This document shows, piece by piece, positions 47,174 to 56,410 of a stretch of 64,000 nucleotides of DNA (position 1 is the stretch's first letter; each line of letters opens with the position of its first letter). Under the pieces are notes generated by a model. It was not told where the DNA came from, made no database searches, and was given only the letters and a program-made list of their open reading frames with translations. The translations under genes and the position numbers were made by a program. The stretch is from an uncultured Alphaproteobacteria bacterium (lineage in GTDB: Bacteria > Pseudomonadota > Alphaproteobacteria > RF32 > CAG-239). Location: assembly GCA_944392255.1 (NCBI GenBank), contig CALXVY010000003.1:1-64000 (forward strand). The letters run 5' to 3'.

Positions 47174-48236
47174 TTTTTTCAGCCTTTCCTTTAATGCGAA
47201 TGACAACTTTGTTGCCTTTTCTTCCCATTGAACCTGTCAGCAGAGGTACATCTCCACACAGGAGTGTAACATTATCATGTGGGGACATGTCTAAAGCTAA
47301 GAAAGAACCTTTTTCCCAATTTGAGATTTCCCCGAATTTGACTTCAACTTCTTTCATGACGGCATCTAATTCAATATCTGTTTCCCAGAGTTGTTCCATA
47401 AGATGGTTTTCCCAAATGACGTCTCGTCCGAAGCGTTCTCCCATAAACATTTGGAGCAGTAATTCTCTTATGGGTTCAAGTGTGGCATAAGGAATCATCA
47501 AATCTATTTTTCCGCCACGATCTTCCATATCTACGCGTAGGCGGGCGACTATAACTGCGTTAGATAAACGGGAAATTGTAGCAAAACGCGGGTTGGTTTC
47601 GGTTCTATCATATACAAAATTAACTGTTGTTATAGGATCAAAAGCTGTTGATAAATCTGTTAAAATAAGTTGAATCATATCTTTTACCAGATTGAGTTCT
47701 ATCGTGGTATAAGGGCGACCTTCAATACGCATTGCGGCCGTTCCTCTGCGACCGCCCAATAAAACATCAACGATGGAATAAACCAGAGCGCTATCTAATG
47801 ATATTAAGCCGTAATTGTCCCATTCTTCAGCTTTAAATACGGTTAACAAGGTAGGAAGAGTTAGGGCGTCTATATATTCACCGAAGCGCATTGATTCTAT
47901 ACTTTCTAAGGATACCTCAACGTTATCTTGGGTGAAATTTCTTAAAGATGTTGCCATTAAGCGGATTAGTCTATCAAAAACAATTTCCAACATAGGCAAA
48001 CGCTCATAAGAAACCATTGAGCCGTTTAATATGGCTCTGACGCCGGTTTTCATGGTGTGATATTCTGAATCTTCTTCATTATGATAACCCAAAAGAGAAT
48101 CTATTTCTTCTTGGTTAAGAATTTTTCCTTCAGAAATTCCATCAGTATTGGACGATTTTTCTTCGGTAATTTCTATTTTATCTGCCCAATTTTTTGTATC
48201 TTTTGAAGCTTGTGATGTTTGTGTTTCTTCAGCCAC
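47166..48236 (-). CDS. fliM: Flagellar motor switch protein FliM
   Basis: A 356-residue switch protein of the C ring. N-terminal CheY-binding motif LNQEEIDSLLGY, followed by the middle domain (TMKTGVRAILNGSMVSYERLP, NFTQDNVEVSLESIESMRFGEY) and the C-terminal SpoA domain (WETDIELDAVMKEVEVKFGE). It follows fliL by 12 bases. Confidence 0.95.
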   Translation of the reverse strand: MAEETQTSQASKDTKNWADKIEITEEKSSNTDGISEGKILNQEEIDSLLGYHNEEDSEYHTMKTGVRAILNGSMVSYERLPMLEIVFDRLIRLMATSLRNFTQDNVEVSLESIESMRFGEYIDALTLPTLLTVFKAEEWDNYGLISLDSALVYSIVDVLLGGRRGTAAMRIEGRPYTTIELNLVKDMIQLILTDLSTAFDPITTVNFVYDRTETNPRFATISRLSNAVIVARLRVDMEDRGGKIDLMIPYATLEPIRELLLQMFMGERFGRDVIWENHLMEQLWETDIELDAVMKEVEVKFGEISNWEKGSFLALDMSPHDNVTLLCGDVPLLTGSMGRKGNKVVIRIKGKAEKNG

Positions 48237-48248
48237 TTTTATATCCTC

Positions 48249-48770
48249 TTATTTTTTTTGAATATCAAAACTCTTAAAGTTTATATTCTCTATTTTAATT
48301 GGAGCTGCCGCCAAATTTATCCGATATAGCAATTCTTGTTTTAACCAATATAAACCTTCAGAACCGCTTATTTCTTCCGCATGAAGATTTTGAGTATGCG
48401 CCAATATGATATCATAGAAACGAGGCAATAAAGTCTCAATCTTTTTTACATCTTCTATATTGGTTAGTTCAATGCTAATTTTAAAATTAGCTATACTGTT
48501 TTCTCCATTTGAAGATTTTACTGTTGCAGAAATTTCCGGAAGATCATAAAAAACGAGGCTTTGTTTCTTTTCTTCGTTATTTTGTTCTAAGACATTATAT
48601 GGTAAGCCTTTTACATCATTAAATGAACTTTCAAAAGTATGATATAGACCGACCGCCAAACCGATTGCTATTAAGGCAGGTAGTATAAAAAGAAGAATCT
48701 TTTTTTTGTTAACTTCCTTTGGATTGTCATCATCTTCTTCTATTTTGTCAAAATCATCTAATTCTGCCAT
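48249..48770 (-). CDS. fliL: Flagellar basal-body associated protein FliL
   Basis: A 173-residue protein with an acidic cytosolic start, one membrane helix (ILLFILPALIAIGLAVGLYH) and a periplasmic domain with YDLPEISATVKSSN and a C-terminal ENINFKSFDI. FliL sits around the stators. It begins the fliL-fliM-DUF6468-motE-TPR-uvrB operon; no sigma-54 site was found upstream, unlike flgF. Confidence 0.88.
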   Translation of the reverse strand: MAELDDFDKIEEDDDNPKEVNKKKILLFILPALIAIGLAVGLYHTFESSFNDVKGLPYNVLEQNNEEKKQSLVFYDLPEISATVKSSNGENSIANFKISIELTNIEDVKKIETLLPRFYDIILAHTQNLHAEEISGSEGLYWLKQELLYRINLAAAPIKIENINFKSFDIQKK

Positions 48771-48877
48771 GAAATACTCCGGATATTCTTATTTGATAGA
48801 TTAATCTTTTTTCATTCTATAATATTTATTTTATAAATAAATCTTAATTTTGCATTTATTAAACGTTTATTAACAGA

Positions 48878-48910
48878 AAAAAGCCCTTTCTTGCAAGAAA
48901 GGGCTTTTTT
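48878..48910 (-). terminator. Terminator of the pilin operon
   Basis: A near-perfect palindrome: AAAAAAGCCCTTTCTTG and CAAGAAAGGGCTTTTTT, just past the giant pilin stop and also next to fliL upstream sequence. Confidence 0.87.
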
Positions 48911-48926
48911 AGAGAAAATATTTATA

Positions 48927-51899
48927 TTACCATACACCCGTGTAGTTTAAATTCGGGTCATTATAATTTGGACCATCTGGTTTTTCTTGATAACGGATGC
49001 TTCCTATACTTTTTGTATGGGGTAGGTATTGATCTACGTATGTACTGCTAAAATTAGCTCGGTTAAAATAACAGTAAATAGTTGCAATTGCTGATAATTC
49101 TTCTTTTCTGACCGGAAATAGATTCCATAGAATGGAGTTATTACTTACGGTTGCGCCGCTTGGAATAGCACCAATCGCTTTGGCATATGCTTCATAAGTC
49201 AATGCTGGATAAATAAAGCCCATAACACTGTGCCAACCTTGGAATTTGTTGTTATGCCAATAAGCTTTTAATGTGGTATTTAGCCATGTGTTAACCTGAA
49301 ATGTATATGGGGTATTCATAATTTCAGCCCAATATGGAGGTTTTGTTTGTGCAACACCTCCAATTGCGTAGTTTGCACCACCATTAGGGTTGGTCGGATC
49401 GTTATCTGAAACAATAACCAATGGTGCAGACATTTTGGTATATTTACTGGGCTGATCTGATGTGAAACCAATGGAGATATCATCGCCTCGAGGGTCAAAA
49501 CGGAAGTTTAAATCTCGGTATTCTGTTCCTTTAGAGCTGTTGGTGACCGGAACACCCGCTTGAGCCATTGCAAAACGAATAGGGGTAATGGTTGCTACTT
49601 GTGAATAGCCCGGAGGACAGTTCGGGGTCGGAATAAAACCTAACCATGGCGACGTGTCGCATTTAGTGCTTGTGCCGCAATCACTTAAACCACTTAATTT
49701 AAATCCGTCCCAACTCAAATTATCTGGCGTCCAGTCTACTTTTCCCGTATAAGTGTTATCCAAAACATATATACCTTTATTAATAAAGTCCGGTAAAATA
49801 TCACTTAAACGAGCACCTCCGCGAGAAGCCAATTTTATATCATTCATCATAGAAGTGTATGCTGGGTTCACTTCAAAAGAATAACCATCTGTTCCACCAT
49901 TAGTGGCATCTGGAGATGTTCCGCTTACATTACTAACCAATCTATCTGCTTTGATATAGCTTATTGGATTGGCTTTATTGTCAGCACTATTGCTGTTGCG
50001 GTCTATCTCAATGACACCTTTACGCATATGAATCGAGCCTTTGCCATTGTCCATGGTTGAGCCTTCTGCATTGTTTTTGCTAATGGTTAAAACGTTTTGT
50101 GTACCATCATAAACCGCTACATCTGCCGTAAATTGGGCTTGCGGAACATTTGCTGAAGTGGCATATAATTTTGCTATCTGTTGGTTGTTGACAGCAAATT
50201 TTGTGTAACCTTGTTGTGATTCAATTTGGTTATAATCATTTACATCTTTTACTAAGAATGAGCTGTTGTTATCCTTAAATCTTACGGTAGCACCGCTTTC
50301 GTCTGCAGCCAAACCAATGCCTCCGCGGGCAGCATTATAACTACCGGCAATAAATTGTTGAGCTACCGTTGTATTGGCCTTGGTGTTGCCAATGTCAAAG
50401 ACTTTTGTTCCTGCTGAATTATTGGCAACAAATTCAGAATTTACAGTTATATTACCACTACCTTCACTGACATTAAAGCCATATTTACCGCTATTGTTGA
50501 TGTTTCCGGCTTTAAAGTTCTTTTCAACATTTAAGTTGTCCATTGTGGCTGTTCCGTAAACACGCAAGTTGGCATTTTTTGTTGCCGTACCAATGTTGAC
50601 ATTGCGCGTGTTAAGAATATTTAATGTTTCATCATAGAAATGAGCTTCATTGGCGTCTGCCGTAAAACCTCCGTTCGCAGCAGATATGTCTCCGGTAATG
50701 TGAGCGTAACCGGCAACATCTGTATTTCCTTCCGGAGATATCATTACATTTTTATTCATAAAAGATATTAATCCTTCATTAGCATTAAATACAGTTTTAC
50801 CATTATTTCCGGTTAAGCTTACATAAGGCGTGCTGCCATTTACATCCACATTAAAATTACCACTTAAGGCTTTGATGCTTCCAACATCTCCGTTTACAAC
50901 AAATTGAGCATCATCTTCTGTATTTCCTGTACCGACGTATAAGGCTTGTTTGTGTTGTGCATAGCCGGCTTCGGCGATAAAGTTTTCTCCAGCAGCTTTT
51001 AAGGTTGAATCAAATAAGCCTTCTCCGTCTACATGCAGAAGGGCATTATCACCTCCGGTCTGAGCTTTAATGTTGATTGTATTGTTATTTGCATTACCGG
51101 CAGCAATTAAGTTGACAATTTGGTTAATATCATTGCCACCCATAGATAAGGTTGTTTCCATAGTATTATATTCTGGACGTCCTGGAACTTCTACACGATG
51201 CAAAACATCTTTACCTCCGCCGGTACCATCAGCAACAGCTTCAATTGACGTAGCTACAATACTTCCATCTTTTACACTGTTGCCATTGGGTAAATCAGCT
51301 TTTTCGATTTCCCAAGCTCCTTGTACACCTGTTGCTTTTTCTCCATCAAAAAATCCACCATTTGTTCCTATCATAGAGGCAATTCTTGAGGATCTGATAC
51401 GAGACATATCAGGATTATTGTCATTGGGTTTAGCAACCATAACGGTTGTGAGCGCTTTTCTTTCTCCAGAAGGGTCTCTTGTTTGTTTTATAACAACTTG
51501 AAAGTCATCAAAAATTTTACCTTGAGCCTTAAATCCTAAGGGAAGATAGTCTCTAAAGTGCTCAATATTAATAGGTGTTGTGGTTTTGGCGCTGGTATCT
51601 GCCGAACTGGCTCCAAAATCAAAATTTCCGTAATTTACAGATTTATCTGAGGTGGCAGAATTTGATGTTACCGTTCCGCCTGAGGTGATGGTAACATAGT
51701 TGTCTCTCAGGTAGTTATCTACGGCATTGACAATAGTTCTAACTTGGCTGGCAGCATTGATATCTTGCATTTCATTTGTTCTTTCTGCCGCTTTTTTATA
51801 GATAACGGGAGTAACCATCGAAATCAGGCCGAGCATAGCAATGGCTTCCACCATCATGCTACCTTTTTCTCCCCTCAGCTCATTGATTTTTCTTAACAT
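48927..51899 (-). CDS. Giant type IV pilin-like protein (adhesin)
   Basis: A 990-residue protein beginning with a class III-type prepilin leader: the site G13/S14 with E at +5 (GSMMVEAIAMLGLISM), then a hydrophobic helix. Residues about 200-680 are beta-rich repeats (VYGTATMDNLNVEKNF, NANLRVYG) like tail-fibre or adhesin stalks. The C-terminal 300 residues contain cysteines (CGTSTKCDTS, PNCPPGYSQ) as in PilV-type pilus-tip adhesins. No recombinase or shufflon sites are seen in the window. Probably an adhesive tip of a type IV pilus; the rest of the pilus machinery is elsewhere. Upstream partner at 51921. Confidence 0.75.
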   Translation of the reverse strand: MLRKINELRGEKGSMMVEAIAMLGLISMVTPVIYKKAAERTNEMQDINAASQVRTIVNAVDNYLRDNYVTITSGGTVTSNSATSDKSVNYGNFDFGASSADTSAKTTTPINIEHFRDYLPLGFKAQGKIFDDFQVVIKQTRDPSGERKALTTVMVAKPNDNNPDMSRIRSSRIASMIGTNGGFFDGEKATGVQGAWEIEKADLPNGNSVKDGSIVATSIEAVADGTGGGKDVLHRVEVPGRPEYNTMETTLSMGGNDINQIVNLIAAGNANNNTINIKAQTGGDNALLHVDGEGLFDSTLKAAGENFIAEAGYAQHKQALYVGTGNTEDDAQFVVNGDVGSIKALSGNFNVDVNGSTPYVSLTGNNGKTVFNANEGLISFMNKNVMISPEGNTDVAGYAHITGDISAANGGFTADANEAHFYDETLNILNTRNVNIGTATKNANLRVYGTATMDNLNVEKNFKAGNINNSGKYGFNVSEGSGNITVNSEFVANNSAGTKVFDIGNTKANTTVAQQFIAGSYNAARGGIGLAADESGATVRFKDNNSSFLVKDVNDYNQIESQQGYTKFAVNNQQIAKLYATSANVPQAQFTADVAVYDGTQNVLTISKNNAEGSTMDNGKGSIHMRKGVIEIDRNSNSADNKANPISYIKADRLVSNVSGTSPDATNGGTDGYSFEVNPAYTSMMNDIKLASRGGARLSDILPDFINKGIYVLDNTYTGKVDWTPDNLSWDGFKLSGLSDCGTSTKCDTSPWLGFIPTPNCPPGYSQVATITPIRFAMAQAGVPVTNSSKGTEYRDLNFRFDPRGDDISIGFTSDQPSKYTKMSAPLVIVSDNDPTNPNGGANYAIGGVAQTKPPYWAEIMNTPYTFQVNTWLNTTLKAYWHNNKFQGWHSVMGFIYPALTYEAYAKAIGAIPSGATVSNNSILWNLFPVRKEELSAIATIYCYFNRANFSSTYVDQYLPHTKSIGSIRYQEKPDGPNYNDPNLNYTGVW

Positions 51900-51920
51900 T
51901 ATATTTCTCCTTTATCTACC

Positions 51921-52691
51921 TTAATTGTAATATTTAGCTTTGTATTCATATATATACATCAAACATAGGTTACTTGTATTATCTTTGTTGCATTTTTCTG
52001 CAAATCCCCCATTTTTTGCAATATAGCGAGGAATTTCATACATAAATTCATTAGTTACTTCACTATTTTCCGCATCATCAAAGCCTGATTGATATATTCC
52101 TTCACGGCTGCGAATAACAAGTTGATCACATTTTTTTTGTCCGGTTGCTGTATCTTCTATATATTTTTTGCAAACCGGATATCCGAAACTTGAATCGTAA
52201 CCAATTAATTCTTTCATTGCCGCATTTAAATCATTGTTGGGTAGACCGGTCTTTACATTTAACCATCTTTGCGGAATGGGCATATAGGCAACAAGAAAAC
52301 GTATAGCATTGTCATCAGAGCAATTTTTTGCACTGCTATAATTGTTTCTATCAAGGCAATAAATTTCAGTTGTAACCGTGCCGTCATCTTTATAGCCGTA
52401 TGGTAAATATGTATTGCCTTCGTTAGGACTGAGTTGGTCTAAAGTTAAAATTCCCGGAGCATAGGTGACAGTGTCGGCGGCAATGGTATTACCTTCAGAA
52501 TCTGTGGTTGTGGCATAAGGTGGTGTATTGCCGCGCATATATCTTCCGGCAGCTTGTTGTTTTATAATGAGTTTGGAAACTAAGGCACGAGCAATTGGTT
52601 CAACTTGTACCGAACGCATATCAGAGCGGTATGTTAAGTTGAATGAGTATAAAGCGACCATAAATGTTGCTAAAATTACCCATATATACAT
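51921..52691 (-). CDS. Membrane-anchored partner of the giant pilin
   Basis: A 256-residue protein: N-terminal membrane helix (MYIWVILATFMVALYSFNL) without a prepilin cleavage site, then a soluble region with cysteines (IYCLDRN, NCSDDNAI, YPVCKKYIED). The stop is 21 bases before the giant pilin start, so they form a two-gene operon. Likely a minor-pilin-like or assembly protein. I chose ATG 52691; GTG 52700 lies inside its ribosome site (AAGGTGGAG). Confidence 0.7.
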   Translation of the reverse strand: MYIWVILATFMVALYSFNLTYRSDMRSVQVEPIARALVSKLIIKQQAAGRYMRGNTPPYATTTDSEGNTIAADTVTYAPGILTLDQLSPNEGNTYLPYGYKDDGTVTTEIYCLDRNNYSSAKNCSDDNAIRFLVAYMPIPQRWLNVKTGLPNNDLNAAMKELIGYDSSFGYPVCKKYIEDTATGQKKCDQLVIRSREGIYQSGFDDAENSEVTNEFMYEIPRYIAKNGGFAEKCNKDNTSNLCLMYIYEYKAKYYN

Positions 52692-52864
52692 ATACTCCAC
52701 CTTTCCTTTCTATATTATCCTACCATAGGTAAACACATTTTCATAGTAAATACATCTTTATTTTGCTAAAAATTCACAATTTTGAAACATTTTTTTAACA
52801 TCATCATAATAATTTTTTATTAAAAATCTTTTACATACTCGTTTTAAAAAAAAATATAATTTTT

Positions 52865-52893
52865 TTGTTGGCTTATAAAATATTCAATAATAT
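52865..52893 (+). promoter_or_regulatory. Candidate promoter of the 52924 gene
   Basis: TTGTTG (52865-52870) and TAATAT (52888-52893) with 17 bases between. Weak -35 box. Confidence 0.4.
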
Positions 52894-52923
52894 TATATTT
52901 TTGTCGTTTGAGGAGTTACGATT

Positions 52924-53703
52924 ATGATTAAAGAGTTATTTTTTGGTGTTGCATTGAGTGTTTTAGCTGTTTCTCATGGCTTTGCCGATGATGATATTTT
53001 TGCAAATGAAGGTGTTACATCTTTTCAACAAGGAAATGATGTTTGGCGCAGACAAACAGAAACAAATAATACTCCATCCAAAACGCAAAAAATTAAACAA
53101 GTGTTACCTGAAATTAAAAAAGCCATAGGGCAGGTAGCATGGGACAATATCGCTAATGCTGAAAAAATTTTTTGTTATGAAGTGGATACCATTCCTGAAG
53201 GTTATACCGGTTATACCTTAGATTCAATGGCTGTTACCGGTTTTTGCGGAGTGATTAAAAGCGAAATCAAGGAACAGGTTTTATCCCAACTCTTTATGAA
53301 TAATAAAAATGTGCTTTTCAATGTGCGTGAAGAATGTGTTATCCATCCGCGAATCGTTTTGCGTTTCGTAAAAGGCATTGATTCAACAGATGTTTTACTG
53401 TCTTCTCCGTGTTATTCTTTTACGGTTTATTATCCCGGTTCTGTGCGGGTGTTTAATGCTAAACCTGCAGCTCAGGTTATTGATGCTTTAATTAATATTT
53501 TTGATAAAAATAATGTCGATTTTGTTTCTCCGGCTTTGCTTAACCAGCTCTTGCCTGTTGGTGTTCCGCAAACTAAGGAACAGCGCGATTTGGTTAGCAA
53601 AAAACCTAAAGCAATTAGAAACTGGGAAACAAACAAAAAGCCAGAACAACCTCAAGAAAAGCCCGAAAGTCAAGGTTGGAATAATTTGGATTTAGGTTTT
53701 TAA
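52924..53703 (+). CDS. Exported protein of unknown function
   Basis: A 259-residue protein with a signal peptide (FFGVALSVLAVSHGFA, cleavage near residue 21) and two cysteine pairs (FCYEVD/GFCGV, EECVIH/SPCYSF) likely to form disulfides. The C-terminus is low complexity and lysine/glutamine rich (NKKPEQPQEKPE). Not recognised. It stands between the pilin operon and the convergent phosphate transporter and has a GAGGAG ribosome site. Confidence 0.75.
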   Translation: MIKELFFGVALSVLAVSHGFADDDIFANEGVTSFQQGNDVWRRQTETNNTPSKTQKIKQVLPEIKKAIGQVAWDNIANAEKIFCYEVDTIPEGYTGYTLDSMAVTGFCGVIKSEIKEQVLSQLFMNNKNVLFNVREECVIHPRIVLRFVKGIDSTDVLLSSPCYSFTVYYPGSVRVFNAKPAAQVIDALINIFDKNNVDFVSPALLNQLLPVGVPQTKEQRDLVSKKPKAIRNWETNKKPEQPQEKPESQGWNNLDLGF

Positions 53704-53710
53704 TTTAATC

Positions 53711-54760
53711 TTAATGATATACAATCAGATTAAATACATTTTCCAAAACAAAAAGAAATATAAAGCAAATTAAGGCAGAAACAATCGGGGTGGTTATCCA
53801 ACCTAAGGAAACTTTGCTTAACAAAGACCATCTGATTCCTCGTCCTCCTTTAGCTATGCCTATTCCAATAACTGCTCCGATAACCGCTTGTGAGCTTGAA
53901 ACGGGAACCAAGGGTAATGAAGGGATGTTATACCCTTCCAAAAAGTTTTTAATGCTTTCTGATGCAAATAAAAATAAGACTAAAGATTGTGCAACGACTA
54001 CTATCCATGCAATAATCGGAGACATGGACATAACATCATTTCCAATAGTTTTTATGATTTTTTGAGAATAGGTGAATACACCGCTGCTGATTGCCAATCC
54101 GCCAATAAAAAATAGGATTTGTGTGCCGCTTAACTTCATATATCCTATTGTTACTTCATGAAATGGAGCGGCATCAACAAACACGCCCATGACATTGGCA
54201 ATATTATTTGCGCCGAGAGCATAGGCACCAAATGCACAAGCTGCAATTAGACCTAATCTGGTGTATAAGTCCTGATGTATTATGTGCATTTGGGAATGTT
54301 TAATATATTGTTTTATTATTAAATAAATGCAAATGGCAATTATGCCCGATAATACAGGACAAATTATCCATGTACTGACGATTTTGGCCAAGATTGTTGT
54401 ATCTGTATGGTGATTGCTATAAAAATTCCACCCGACAATACTTCCAACGATGGCTTGTGTGGTCGACACAGGTGTACCGTTATTTACCATCCAATAAACG
54501 GCCAATGCGGCAGAAAGTGCCACCATAAATGCTCCCGCCAGTTCGTTTACTGAACCTAACTCGACCAAAGTACGGCTGGTGCCTGATCCACCAAATACGG
54601 CTCCGAGAATGATACATATTGAAGCAATGGTGGCTGCGGTTTTAAAACGTAACATTTTTGTACCAACTGCTGTTCCAAAAACATTTGCGGCATCGTTAGC
54701 ACCTAATGACCAGCCTAAAAATAAACCGCTGCTCAAAAAAATAAAATAGCTTAAATCCAT
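53711..54760 (-). CDS. PiT-family inorganic phosphate transporter
   Basis: A 349-residue membrane protein with the two PiT signature repeats: SLGANDAANVFGTAVGTK near the start and YALGANNIANVMGVF in the middle, and the conserved VSTTQAIVGSIVGW and SSQAVIGAVIGIG. It takes up metal-phosphate with protons. Overlaps the DUF47 gene at its start (TAATG). Confidence 0.92.
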   Translation of the reverse strand: MDLSYFIFLSSGLFLGWSLGANDAANVFGTAVGTKMLRFKTAATIASICIILGAVFGGSGTSRTLVELGSVNELAGAFMVALSAALAVYWMVNNGTPVSTTQAIVGSIVGWNFYSNHHTDTTILAKIVSTWIICPVLSGIIAICIYLIIKQYIKHSQMHIIHQDLYTRLGLIAACAFGAYALGANNIANVMGVFVDAAPFHEVTIGYMKLSGTQILFFIGGLAISSGVFTYSQKIIKTIGNDVMSMSPIIAWIVVVAQSLVLFLFASESIKNFLEGYNIPSLPLVPVSSSQAVIGAVIGIGIAKGGRGIRWSLLSKVSLGWITTPIVSALICFIFLFVLENVFNLIVYH

Positions 54761-55419
54761 TAAATATCTCTTTTTACGGTAAATATGAGAAGTTCATCAA
54801 CACAATCTTCTGCAATATCGGCAATATCGGCAACTTCGCTGATGATGCCGCTTAATTGCAGTTTATTGGCTAACGGCATTTCGGAGTCAAATATTGCTTC
54901 TTTCATTTTTCCTGAAGTTAAATCGCTTTCAGACTCTATGAAATATACTTTTTGAGAATAGTCACGTACCGTGCTGAAATCTCTGAAAAAAGCTCTTGAT
55001 GCAATGGCCATATTTTCGGCACAGTCGCTTACTTGTTCGCAAAGTTCTTTCATTCTACTATGATATTCTTCCGGAAATTCGGGACGTTCTATATAAAATT
55101 TGTACGCTACTTCGTCAAAACGATTGATAATGCTATCTAAGTTTTCAACTAACTCAAGAACATCGGCACGCAAATCAGGAATTAAATTTTGGCTATATAA
55201 TTGATTTTCGATATCTCGACGTAAATTATCAGCATCGTGTTCTATGTTTTTGATTTGTTTGCATAATTTTTTGTATTCAAGACTTCTTTGCTCTCTTAAA
55301 AAAACGGCAATGGCTTTTTTGAATGTCATGGCAACATCTATGATTTTGTCATGAAACATGTCGATTTTATTTTCTAAAGCTTTGGTTTGCGCGAACAAAG
55401 ATATTTTTATCTGAAACAT
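54760..55419 (-). CDS. DUF47 (PhoU-like) phosphate-transport partner
   Basis: A 219-residue helical protein of the DUF47/PhoU-like family, which commonly accompanies PiT transporters and regulates them. It contains IKNIEHDADNLRRDIENQL and ENLDSIINRFDEVAYKFY, typical helices with metal-binding acidic residues. It is first in the two-gene operon; the transporter follows without gap. Confidence 0.87.
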   Translation of the reverse strand: MFQIKISLFAQTKALENKIDMFHDKIIDVAMTFKKAIAVFLREQRSLEYKKLCKQIKNIEHDADNLRRDIENQLYSQNLIPDLRADVLELVENLDSIINRFDEVAYKFYIERPEFPEEYHSRMKELCEQVSDCAENMAIASRAFFRDFSTVRDYSQKVYFIESESDLTSGKMKEAIFDSEMPLANKLQLSGIISEVADIADIAEDCVDELLIFTVKRDI

Positions 55420-55517
55420 TTTTTCCTCATTTTGCTTTTAATTTCTCATATCATATAAAAATTTTTTTTATAATTAAAGCAATTTTAAATATTTGTAACA
55501 TATTCTTCTCTTTGAAG

Positions 55518-55539
55518 TGGGAAATTTGTTAATTTCCCA
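55518..55539. promoter_or_regulatory. Inverted repeat upstream of the DsbA-like gene
   Basis: TGGGAAAT-TTGTTA-ATTTCCCA, 8-bp arms, 31 bases before the start codon. No T run, so an operator rather than a terminator is likely. Confidence 0.45.
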
Positions 55540-55569
55540 TAATTGTATTAAACCTTAAGGAATACTATC

Positions 55570-56298
55570 ATGAAAAAATACAGTTCTCTTATTATTTCTG
55601 TTGTAGCCTTGATTGTTGCCGTTATTGCTTTGGTAATGAATTTGACTTGCAACAAAAATAATCAGCCTATCAGTGTGGAAGAAACATTGAATAATAATCC
55701 TGAAATTATTATCAATGCTATGCAAAACTATGAACAAAAAATTCGTGAAGAAGCTTTAGCTAATGCTCAAAAACTCATTGATGAAAATATTGAGGCTTTG
55801 AACAACAATCCTGATTCTCCGACTCTCGGAAATAAAGATGCTAAGGTTACAGTTGTTGAATTTTTTGACTTCTCTTGCCACTATTGCCACGCTTTATATC
55901 CAAATTTGAAAAATATTATGGATAAAAACCCTGATGTGAAATATGTATTCAAAGAAATGGCTTTTGTTGCTCCTGTTTCTACATATGCTGCTAAAGCTGC
56001 TTTGGCTGCCAATATGCAAGGTAAATATGCCGAAGTTTTGAATGCTTTGATGACCAATCAAGGTGCTTTGTCTGAAGCTAAAGTTGATGAATTGGCTGTA
56101 AAAGCTGGTGTCGATTTGGAACAAATGAAAGCTGATATGAATTCTGATAAAGTTGCTCAAATGATGAAAGATAATTCTGATTTGGCAGGCAAAATTCAAG
56201 TTAACGGTGTTCCGGCTTTGGTTATTAACGGTAAATTGGTTCAAACTTTGGACGAAGCCGTTATTCAATCTGAAATTGATGCCGCTAAAGCTAAATAA
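55570..56298 (+). CDS. DsbA-family thiol-disulfide protein
   Basis: A 242-residue protein with an uncleaved N-terminal anchor or signal (SSLIISVVALIVAVIALVM), a helical spacer (residues about 40-80) and a DsbA-like fold with CHYC at 103-106 (FFDFSCHYCHALYPN) and the cis-proline GVPALVING. Similar to the Com1/BdbD type disulfide oxidases of rickettsia-like bacteria. It should form disulfides in exported proteins, of which several cysteine-rich ones are encoded nearby (inference). Confidence 0.9.
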   Translation: MKKYSSLIISVVALIVAVIALVMNLTCNKNNQPISVEETLNNNPEIIINAMQNYEQKIREEALANAQKLIDENIEALNNNPDSPTLGNKDAKVTVVEFFDFSCHYCHALYPNLKNIMDKNPDVKYVFKEMAFVAPVSTYAAKAALAANMQGKYAEVLNALMTNQGALSEAKVDELAVKAGVDLEQMKADMNSDKVAQMMKDNSDLAGKIQVNGVPALVINGKLVQTLDEAVIQSEIDAAKAK

Positions 56299-56317
56299 TA
56301 TTGCTTTTCAGCTTTAT

Positions 56318-56351
56318 AAAAAAAACTCCCGAAGTTTCGGGAGTTTTTTTT
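56318..56351 (+). terminator. Terminator of the DsbA-like gene
   Basis: ACTCCCGAA and TTCGGGAGT around GT with a T run. Confidence 0.87.
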
Positions 56352-56353
56352 GT

Positions 56354-56381
56354 TTGCATTTCATATTTAATTATGTATAAT
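56354..56381 (+). promoter_or_regulatory. Promoter of the 56411 gene
   Basis: TTGCAT (56354-56359) and TATAAT (56376-56381), 16 bases apart, 30 bases before the ATG. Confidence 0.65.
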
Positions 56382-56410
56382 AGAGAAAATTTGACAAAAA
56401 GGTTTTTCCT

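Noticed and set aside
48927-51899. Trimeric autotransporter or phage tail fibre
   Set aside because: The stalk repeats resemble those, but the prepilin cleavage site at the N-terminus and absence of a C-terminal barrel favour a pilin.
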